Origin: Chara braunii
Lineage: Eukaryota; Streptophyta; Charophyceae; Charales; Characeae
Length of the DNA: 26,782 nt
Assembly: GCA_003427395.1 (NCBI GenBank)
Contig: BFEA01000335.1
Span: forward strand, 1,537,421-1,564,202
Direction: 5' to 3'
The notes under the pieces are model-generated. The model saw nothing but the letters and a program-made list of their open reading frames with translations, had not been told where the DNA came from and searched no databases. Positions 18,705-26,782 of this stretch are shown piece by piece; the stretch's first letter is position 1, and each line of letters begins with the position of its first letter. The translations under genes and the position numbers were made by a program.

Positions 18705-21700
18705 TCAATCCTGAGCCATCTGGGGCTTTCCTTTCAATACATCCTTCTCATAGTGGGCAACGATTTGAGAAGCGGTCTGCATCAATTCCTCCCGAGTAAA
18801 CCAGCGGTCCTCCTTCGGATCTGTGTAATGTCTGAAGTGGACACGAAACTGCAGCTTTGGCTTTGGAGGACGTCCCCATCTTGGAGGCTTCTGAACAGGC
18901 ATCTCCCTGTGGTCGACGATATCATCGATGTCGACTTCTCCGTCCATGGTTGGGGGCAGCATTGATCGACGAGAGGGAAATTGATCAGTTTCCTTGAACG
19001 CAACGAGCTTAGGGGCGTGAAAGACTGGGTAAGTTATGAGATGACCAGGGATACGGATGACATAAGATGGACCATCAGGATTTGTCCCTACTACGTCTAA
19101 GACTTCCCAAGGTCCGAAGTACTGAGGCATGAGTTTGCGGGATATCCCGAACTCCTGTCTCAGTTTTGAAGACTTAACCCAGACTCTGTCCCCAACCTGA
19201 AATGTAGAAGGGCGGCGGTGTTTGTTCTCAAATTCTATAATTGTTGCCTGCGCCTTCTACATGTGCTCTACAGCCTCTTGCATTTTCTGTTCGTAACGAT
19301 AAGCAAACTCCAAAGTGTTTGGTGCAACAGTTGGTTGGTTATCAGGAAGTAGGAAGCTTAAAGGCAGTCTAGGCTTAAAGGTAAGATATAGACTGTTATG
19401 ACTTACCCCGGTAGCGCTGTGTACAACGTTATTGTACAGACTGGCGACAAAAGCAAGCTTGTCGTCCCAGTCCACCTGATTGGGCCTAATGTAATGCCTC
19501 AACAGGTGTTGAACAGCGCGGTTCATTTGTTCAGCCTGACCATTTGCTTCTGGATGGTTTCCAGAAGTCATTTGCAGTTGAGTTCCCTGTTCAGCTGCAG
19601 CGACCTTCCATAACTCACTTGTAAATCTGACATCCTTGTCACTTACAATAGACTTAGGCAATCCAAAATCCCTCACCCAGTTCTCTTTGAACAGTCTGAT
19701 TACATACTCGGTCTTTGTTGTTTCCGGCATGGCTATTAACCTAGCATACTTACTAAACCTATCCACGATGACGAAGATCTGCCTCATCCCACTCTTGCTG
19801 GTGACCAGTGTATCCATGAAGTCCATGGACAAGCTTTCACCTGGCCTTTCCGGAATCGGAAGGGGCTTGAGCAGCCCAAGAGAAGCCTGAGTACGGGGCT
19901 TGTCTCGTTGGCAAACTTGACAATTTTCCACGTACAGCTTAGCATCTTTTAACATCGTGGGCCACCTGAACCTTTGCAGCAAATTGGTTGCGGTCTTCTT
20001 GTACCCAAAATGGTCGGTGGCGTCATGACACTCGCCTAAAAACAAACTACACAAAGACTCTTTATCAGGAACACACAAACGTTTATTCCCTTCCTTCTCG
20101 AGAAACAGCAAGTCATTGACCAACTCAAACTCGGCTGAAGTTTGTTTATCCTTCGCCTCGAGTCTGCGTATGATCTCAGACATAAACTGGTCCTCTCGAT
20201 AGGCTTCCACCAAGGATCGAGTGACATCATCCGTAAGATCGTACTCAGTAATCAGCGCACCTGAGAAGTCAGGTCTACGCGACAAGGCATCAACAACCTT
20301 GTTGTACTCACCCTTGATTTACTGAGGGTCAAAGTCATACTGCTCAATGACTTCTATCCAACGCTTCAATGCGTCAGAGAGTACAGGGTGAGTTCTCATC
20401 CATCTCAAGGTCTGATGATCAGTCCTGAGGATGAAGAACCTCCCAAGGAGATAGTGTCTCCAATGGGTGAGGGCCTTGAACACCGCATAGAGTTCTTTCT
20501 CATAGGTGGAATTAACCAACTTCTGAGACGGCATTTTTTTGGACATGTACTCAACAGGCCTTAATTTTGGCCCCTCCTGCTGCCCACTCACGGCACCAAT
20601 GCCATATTGGCTAGCATCCGTGGTTACTATAAATGGCTTATCAGGATTGGGAAGTTTCAAGACTTCATAATGCGTTAGTGCATGCTTCAGATGTCTGAAA
20701 GCAGCCTCACACTCATTTGTCCACTCCCACGGGGTATCAAGGCGGGTCAGATCAGTCAAAGGAGCGGTCACTACACTATAGTTCTTTACAAAAGTTCGGT
20801 AGTAGCCTGTCATTCCTAAGAAAGATCTCATCTCAGTCACAGACTGAGGTCGTGGCCAATCACGAATGTTGGCCACCTTCACGTCATCGGGCTTCAACCC
20901 TTCCGCGAAGATCTCATAACCCAAGTACAAGACACGGGTGCGCCCAAACTCGCACTTCTCACCGTTGATCTTTAACTTGTGTTGTCGCAGGAGACTAAGG
21001 ACTTTGTCCAAGTGTGCAACGTGCTCCTCGACAGTCTTACTAAAAATAAGTATGTCATCGAGGTACACGATGACAAACTTATCCAAGTAGTCATGGAATA
21101 TCCGATTCATAGCGTGCTGAAAGGTGCCAGGAGCATTGCACAGGCCAAAAGGCATCACCACAAACTCGTACGGACCGTACCTGGTCTGAAATGCGGTTTT
21201 GTGTTGATCCTCGGGCCGGATTGCAATCTAATGGTACCCGGACTTCAGATCTATCTTACTGAAGTACCGACACCCTTGCACTCTATCTAACAGATCGTCG
21301 ATGCGCGGTAGGGGCTCTCTGTTCTTTACAGTGATGGCATTGAGGCCCCTATAATCAATGCACATCCTGAGAGTGCCCTCCTTCTTCTTAGGTATGAATA
21401 GTACTGGAGATCCGTAAGGAGAGACACTCGGCTGGATCCAACCCTTCTCTACGAGTTCCTTGAGTTGGCGGCGAAGCTCATCAAGCTCGCCTGGAGACAT
21501 GAGATAGATCCTACCCTTTGGAATACTAGATCCTGGGATAATCTCTATCGCGTGGACGACCTCCCTATCAACAACCCCTGTTGGCTCTTCAAATAGATCA
21601 GGGTACTTGGCAATTACTCCCTCTATCTCCAGCGACATTTTCACCGGCTCGCCTACAGCAGAGACATAAACTAAGTACATACCCTCCTCTTGATGTTGCT

Positions 21701-22346
21701 TATAGTAGTTATAGAACGCGGCCTCAAACATGCATCTATGGGAATCGATCAGACTACTAGCTTGAAACATGTGTAGTCTTGCGGTCCCTCCACCTGGCAA
21801 AGTGTGTTTGACCAATTTTCGGTCCCAGTCAAACTGGGGCTGTGCCACAGAGAGGTAGTACATACATAACAAGATATCCATAGGGAGATCGTCGCTCACT
21901 AGGAATGAGACACGATGCCTCAACTCCCCTCCCGCGAACGGAAACAGGCATTCTACATCCTGAAGGTAGTCATTAACTACCATACGCTGTTTGTTGGCAC
22001 AGGTCGACTCCACAGGTCGACTCAGGCGCTGCACTTGCCCCTATAAACGCAGCCTCTCAACGCACGCGCAACTTATAAAGTTCCGTGTCGAGCAAGTGTC
22101 ATAATAGGCCCCGGCCTTGCGGCCGCCTACGACTATCTCGCTGACGAACATCTCACCCTTCGGGGATTTAGCTAGTGTCGTCCAAGAAGCTAGTTGGTCT
22201 AGTCTAGACCACTCTTCCTCTAGCTCCTCTAAGGACTCAAACACATTCATCGAGCAAAGGGTCGATGGGTCTGAATGCGTTTGCGGGACGACAAGGGAAG
22301 CAATAGCTTGGGCCATAATGCGAGATGGCGAGGGTGTCTCCACCAC
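18705..22346 (-). pseudogene. pol: Gypsy pol: protease, RT, RNase H, integrase, chromodomain
   Basis: One reading frame with four internal stops: TAG 22041-22043, TAG 21228-21230 (at the usual YHQI glutamine), TAA 20319-20321, TAG 19257-19259. Protease: AYYDTCSTRNFIS (Asp at 22098-22100), where the usual DTG or DSG glycine is Cys. [27 protein letters not shown], and VYLDDILIF with YLDD at 21054-21065. RNase H: TTDASQYG, YEKELYA, RTDHQTL. Integrase in the 20285 frame: zinc site H87, H92, C122, C125; catalytic D155, D216 and E252 (35 residues between the last two). C-terminal chromodomain-like segment about 18990-18760 (DIDDIVDHRE, then FRVHFRHY, then DRWFTREEL), which in chromoviruses steers integration to marked chromatin. 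Natural end TGA 18705-18707. Frame differs from gag, as is usual. Non-functional as assembled unless stops are read through. Confidence 0.9.
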
Positions 22347-22375
22347 CTCGTCCGTAGTAGGAACAACTACTATTC

Positions 22376-24242
22376 CTACTGGCCTGACGTGTTTCCCGGA
22401 GCAGTGCTTGATGAACTGGCAACATTGCTACCTACGGGAGATGAGGATCCTACCGCCTGCCCCATAGTAGGCGGGATCTTATCGGTGACCTTCTTGTTCC
22501 TATATTTGAACTGGTTATGGCCGTATTGTCAGTGACCACAATGAATGCAGGCCTGTCGGTTCCACCGATCTCTCCACACCTCCTCGGAAAGACCCGCTTT
22601 CTCCCATGGAGGAGCATTGGGGTCAACTTGATTCCTAAACCGGGAGCCCCCTCAGCGTCTACCAGTCCCCTTACCTTTTTGTTGGGTTACGACGGCGACT
22701 ACTCCACCCTCTGAAGTATCGCCACCTGCCTCTGCACCTACTCCCTCCTGGAAGTTGTCGTCCAACTCGATGGTTGAGCCATCGTTGTCGACAAACATGA
22801 TGCGACCCTTCGCCTTCCAGTTGGGAGGCAGTGTCTTCTTCCTCCCGTCCGTAGTGGGTGAGTACGAAGTCAGAAGGACTTGGGGGTCATAGCGCACACC
22901 TGGGACACAGATTAGACGCTCAACAGCGTCAGTGGCTTCCCTAACTGACTTAAACTGCCGCGTGTAAAGTGTCAGGATCGCATCAGTGGCCTTTTGGGCC
23001 TCCTGAGGATTATGCCATCTCTCTTCCACCATCTTCAGGAAGTCCTCTAGTTTCTGAGGTTGCCCAAGAGCAGAAGTCATGACCGTGCCCCTGGAGTTGT
23101 ACTAAACCACTCAACCATCTTGCTGCACTACCCTCTAGGTAAGATGCAGCCACAAGCACTTCTTCATGTGGCAAGGTGAGTTTACGCGTGACGTAGATCG
23201 GCACTGCCCTCAACCAAGTGTCGAGGTCTTCGCCTCTCTTGTCCCCTATAAAAGGTTTAGGATCGACGATGACCGTCCTTGGAACCCACTGAGTTTGTCC
23301 CGGTCCCTGCACCACCCCGGGCTGTGGACCCGGTGATACAGGTTGCTGCACTACCTGCTGGGGTTGTGTGCCCTGTGGCTGCAGAGGTTGCAAGACAGCA
23401 GGCTGCGTGGTAACTGCAACATGCAATGGACTCTGAGTGGACACTTTCTGTACAGGAACCTGCACACTACTCCCTGTTGTTACCCCTCCTGACAGAGGCA
23501 TGCCCAGGGAAACGATAGCAACCGATGACGGGGCTACATATGGGGAAACCCCAGTCACCGGTGGAACAGAAAAAGGAGGATATGGCACGGGCCAGGCACC
23601 AGGCCCTGCCGGTAATGGTGCTCCCTGAGAACGCCATACCAAAATGGCTAGGCTCTGCTGGATATCATGAAGGATGGTAGTTTGATGCTCCTGCATCTCT
23701 ATTACTCCTAGCAGGACCCTCCTAACTACCCTCACATCGTCATCCATGTTCGTCAGGTCGATCGACTCTAACTCCTCTATGTCTGCCCCTCTCCGTTGCA
23801 TCCTGGTCCTTCTTCTAATCATCATCTCTTTCTCCCTTTTTATCTGTCCTAATGCCTGTTGTAGCTGTGCCTCTTGCAGGGCTGTCTGCTGGATGGCGAC
23901 ATCCTCTGGGGTCAACACCGCAGGCTGGCTTGCCATTAAGCCAGTGGACTGACTCACAGTCTGCGCAACCGTGAACCCGGCAGTACCTGAACTACCGGCT
24001 TGGGAAGTCTGCTGCGCAGACGTGCTCATGGTTGTGGTAGCCATGGCTGATGTAGCACCGGCCTCGCTAGCTAATGCCCTGCTGGCCTCGGCTTCTCTAG
24101 CTGTCCTCCGCTGCTGCCTCTCCCTCTGCCGGCGGAACAGTTCCCTATCACCCTCTGGTCCTAGGGACACATGAGTTATTGGGCCTCTAGCTGATCGCAA
24201 GATCCTGCGATCGTCCTCTCCGGTGTCCCCTGTGTCGCTCAT
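22376..24242 (-). pseudogene. gag: Gypsy gag (capsid and degenerate zinc knuckle)
   Basis: ATG at 24242. The N-terminal half is charged, then Q/A-rich (LQEAQLQQALGQIKREKE) and P/Q-rich. The capsid-like core begins near PKPFIGDKRGEDLDTWL and ASYLEGSAARWL. Near 23085 the frame shifts, and the capsid continues as LEDFLKMVEERWHNPQEA down to 22655. Stops: TGA 22652-22654 and TGA 22529-22531, the latter inside a degraded knuckle (ACIHCGH, stop, QYGHNQF). TAG at 22376-22378 could be the original gag end. Gag would package the RNA. Several of these stops fit C-to-T change, as expected of methylated, silenced repeats. Confidence 0.85.
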
Positions 24243-25501
24243 AGGCTACAACACTGTGCGTTGTCTACACTAGATCATTCTAGATGCCTACCGCAGCATA
24301 GTGCACAGACCAACTAATTAGTGGTGGCTACTTTTGGAACAAATCTCATTTGGGGTCAGCATATAATTCAGATTCCTACACTGAAACTATTTTTAGTATG
24401 ACTAGTCCGCAAACAGAAGCACCAGGAACAATCAAAAGTTCTAACTAATGCTGCATATGTCAATGGCAGTCCATTTAACTAATCAAAATATAAAAATAGA
24501 ATCACTTGTGTGGATAGGACAGTGTGGTATTTTCTCGAACTTGTCAACTGGAATCAACCCCTCCTTCTAATCTACCATTGAGTATCTCTTGCCGTCAGCG
24601 TTCTGAGCAATCAGATAGCATGAGTGACTGAAGGTGTGCAATCCGGTCCCACCCCTGTGCCCCAAGTTATCGTCGAGCAAGGCAGCCACAACACTCTTAT
24701 TTATCCTCGTACGCCGACGAGCCTTACACTCGGTTGATCTGGCTGATCAAGAGGCAATTTAACGTCCGCCCCCAAGTGACTCCAGGAATTATTTTACGTC
24801 GCAGCCGGACAACGATCACAGCCAGATTCAGAGCCGAGTCCCCAACCAGAAATGTTTATAGACGGTCTAGTAAGCGTCTCAAGAGGCTGCCACACCCGAG
24901 TTAACCTCTATCTGCGCAAGCAGCAGAACCAAAGACTTGCAGCGAAGCATGCGTGTACTACACCCAGTGGGTTGGCATGGTGACCGTGACCCAGTGCTTT
25001 GTCCAGGGCCCTTCAGAAAGCAACGCCCTCTTCCCCCTGATGCTCCACAGGAAGTATGCCGACTCTCAAGGTTGAGCACACTCAACACCTCACGATGAGA
25101 GGACTCTCAAGTTGGATCACACAACCTCACGGTAAGAAGTGTTGGAGAGGGTAGATAAGGTTGGGAGTTACGTACCTCAATATTGTTGCCCCTAACCACA
25201 GAGATAATCTCACCAGATGACCCAATAGCAATTGCGATGACCAGTCACTGCATCGGCACAACCAGCATTATCCGCCATTCCACCTCAGCATCTATCGCTC
25301 ATTAGATAGTTCTCATCACACTGTCCAGACCACATTCACTTCACATAGCCTTCCTGGCGATCCCCTCACCTCCTGGGTCGCCTTCACACTCGTCTCCACC
25401 CTCCTCACTACACACCACTTACGGCCAAACTCGCCCAGAAGACCGCATGTATGTACCTCATAAGGCAGAAGACAAGCACCAGATGAGCGCAATCATACCA
25501 C
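24243..25501 (-). other. Long untranslated leader of the gypsy element
   Basis: About 1.26 kb lies between the primer site and the gag ATG, longer than in most Ty3/gypsy elements. No coding sense. It contains two imperfect 41-bp tandem units at 25062-25143 (each starting ACTCTCAAG, with CACAmCTCAACAC-like middles and CTCACGrT ends). Packaging and dimerisation signals would be expected here but cannot be recognised. Confidence 0.6.
25062..25143. repeat. Two-copy imperfect 41-bp tandem repeat in the gypsy leader
   Basis: ACTCTCAAGGTTGAG at 25062 recurs as ACTCTCAAGTTGGAT at 25103. Both units end in CCTCACG(A/G)T. Some decay within each unit. Confidence 0.65.
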
Positions 25502-25514
25502 AGCTCCGATACCA
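25502..25514 (-). other. Primer binding site (initiator Met tRNA)
   Basis: Element strand reads TGGTATCGGAGCT three bases inside the 5' LTR. The plant initiator methionine tRNA site is TGGTATCAGAGC, so this is one substitution away. Use of this tRNA is typical for plant LTR retrotransposons. Confidence 0.9.
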
Positions 25515-25517
25515 AAT

Positions 25518-26435
25518 TGCAAGGAAGATGAGCATTAGCGAACTCCAGCAATCAAACAGCACCATACATATGAGTCCTGATAGTCTTGGCCTCGAACCAA
25601 TAACAGAAATGCATCACGAGATTCACCAAATAAAAACACACCAATAGTTCGTAATTGACAATGCTGAAATAGTCTCTCATCATCATCAACGAAGAATAAG
25701 AGTTGATATCCTATTGGCACTCGACGCCCAGACTACATGTGGCTGATCCTATCTAGCCTAATACTACAATGCCAATGTTGACAACAACAGCTTCCTGAAG
25801 TACGAGCATACAACGGACAATGCCACACGCTTCCAGCACCAGGTATGTCTCTCGCAACACTCACAACCCCGATCCACACCACACAGATGCCACTTGCACC
25901 CAAGGACCACCCTGCGTCACACCCANCTCNCANCNGAGCAGCTCGGCTATNGCTGCCCNCTACTNNNTGCTCGCCCGTGAGAGCGTGAGTGNCAGCCNGC
26001 CAGCAAATAGCGCAGCAGCGCTCGTGCAGCATGCAGCCAGCACCCGAATGCCGAATGAGGAGGCAGGCCCTTCCCTATATCGAAGTGGCCTGCCTGCGTC
26101 CAGTCCAGGAAGCTTCCAATAGGCCCCGGTAGGCACAGGCCCAGACCTCACACGCAGGCCCAGGGCCTGATGGTTGCATGTGCCCAACTGCCCTTGGCCT
26201 GCTCGCTGCTTTTCCCACGCGTCTAGCCCAGGTCACCATTCAGATACATTTTGCAAACTATGGCCTGGGCCTGGGCGCTTTCAACCAACTGGCGCAGCGC
26301 AACTGTCTCAATTTCACCAGTTGCGGGGTACCCTGAAAATCGAGGCCCTGAGGGCCTGTCGCGCCTGCCTTCACTTAGGGCGGCCGACATGCTGCAAAAA
26401 GGGCCCCGAAGGGGCTGAGCGGGCGTAGCCTCGCA
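25518..26435 (-). repeat. 5' LTR of the gypsy element
   Basis: 918 bp, the partner of 17750-18667. About a dozen N bases lie between 25926 and 25998, probably where assembly could not separate the two LTRs. It would hold the promoter; no TATA box was assigned. Confidence 0.95.
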
Positions 26436-26439
26436 CATA
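26436..26439. repeat. Target-site duplication of the gypsy element, right
   Basis: CATA (CATAT to 26440), matching the bases left of 17750. Confidence 0.8.
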
Positions 26440-26440
26440 T

Positions 26441-26591
26441 TTTTTTTTCAGATTTTTTGGACGACTTTTTTTTTTTTTTTTTTTTTTGGGGGGTCCGCGT
26501 TCGGCCCGAACGGCCGAACGCATCCCCAAGGGGTCCCATACGTTCGGGGGTTCGGGTTCGGGCGTTCGGCCCATCCTGAAACCCGGTTACC

Positions 26592-26594
<3 letters not shown>
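26441..26594. repeat. GC-rich palindromic module with CAGGGT-type end (inverted relative to 4447-4500)
   Basis: A T-tract of about 22 bases is followed by GCGTTCGG/CCGAACGC (26497-26504 with 26514-26521), repeated TTCGGG motifs and GGTTACCCTG directly before (TA)21. On - this reads CAGGGTAACC, against CAGGGTCACC after the (TA)9 at 4446. Confidence 0.65.

Positions 26595-26636
<42 letters not shown>
26595..26636. repeat. (TA)21 microsatellite
   Basis: Uninterrupted TA repeat. The remaining 146 bases to the window end are A/T-rich with no gene. Confidence 0.95.
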
Positions 26637-26637
<1 letters not shown>

Positions 26638-26782
26638 CGTGTAGATAAAAAAAAACTTTACACGCCTATGATTTTTAATATTTTTTGTGACATCTACTGG
26701 AAGGGGAAAAAATAAAAAATGGAAATGGAAATTAAAAACATTTTAAAAAAAATCGTTGATGATTTTTTTTTTCCATATGTTT

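Larger units (their letters stand above)
17750..26435 (-). mobile_element. Full-length Ty3/gypsy chromovirus, coding region mutated
   Basis: An 8,686-bp element with all structural parts: two 918-bp LTRs with TG..CA borders, a matching CATA target duplication, a primer site 3 bases inside the 5' LTR, a polypurine tract next to the 3' LTR, then gag and pol (protease, RT, RNase H, integrase, chromodomain) on -. The LTRs differ at about 38 sites, mostly transitions, with no indels (about 96% identical), so the insertion is not brand new. Gag has a frameshift and stops, and pol has four in-frame stops. It lies next to the Penelope-like unit and inside an AT-rich repeat context that continues at 26441. 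Confidence 0.95.

Noticed and set aside
20400-20430. CTGATGA-like string with a possible second hammerhead strand
   Set aside because: It lies inside the RNase H codons for RTDHQTL and lacks the needed stems.

Overview
This window looks like repeat-rich nuclear DNA of a green-lineage eukaryote. It contains a chromodomain Ty3/gypsy element with a plant-type initiator-Met primer site, a Penelope-like element with an N-terminal GIY-YIG domain (a type known from green algae and spike mosses), and a DIRS-like tyrosine-recombinase retroelement. A large-genome streptophyte alga such as Chara would fit, but the sequence does not prove this. I see no intact host protein gene and no rRNA. One degraded tRNA-like (pol III head) sequence is possible.

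Layout. (1) 155-4318: a decayed DIRS-like element, with gag-like and RT/RNase H pieces on + and a convergent tyrosine recombinase on -. (2) 4318-4740: GC-rich palindromes, a (TA)n run and an AT-rich repeat. (3) 4748-5416 and 16804-17431: a 628-bp repeat in direct orientation, enclosing about 11.4 kb. The left copy carries 42 extra bases made of a Nextera/Tn5 mosaic-end junction plus a 7-bp duplication, which is a sequencing-library artefact. (4) 5417-12837: 7.4 kb with no credible gene but several successive arrays of hairpin-forming repeats. The best is at 9826-10650: ten hairpins that share a hexaloop while their stems change and stay paired. (5) 13000-16621 (-): a Penelope-like element read in the order CCHC knuckle, coiled coil, SAP-like motif, GIY-YIG endonuclease, CxC linker, reverse transcriptase. 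It is broken by frameshifts and stops, and its RT ends after motif C. (6) 17750-26435 (-): a complete 8.7-kb Ty3/gypsy chromovirus with two 918-bp LTRs, a CATA target duplication, PBS and PPT, but with several nonsense codons and a gag frameshift. (7) 26441-26782: a GC-rich palindromic module and (TA)21 that mirror the left module at 4429-4500.

The window is best read as nested insertions. A (TA)n-associated repeat with inverted CAGGGT ends appears to have been invaded by the 12.7-kb repeat-bounded unit that carries the Penelope-like element, and by the gypsy element. All three retroelements are defective as assembled. The most novel signal is the set of covarying hairpin arrays in the gene-free 7.4 kb. 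The most interesting protein-level signal is the in-frame CCHC/coiled-coil/SAP extension of the Penelope-like element. Frame and repeat comparisons were made by eye.
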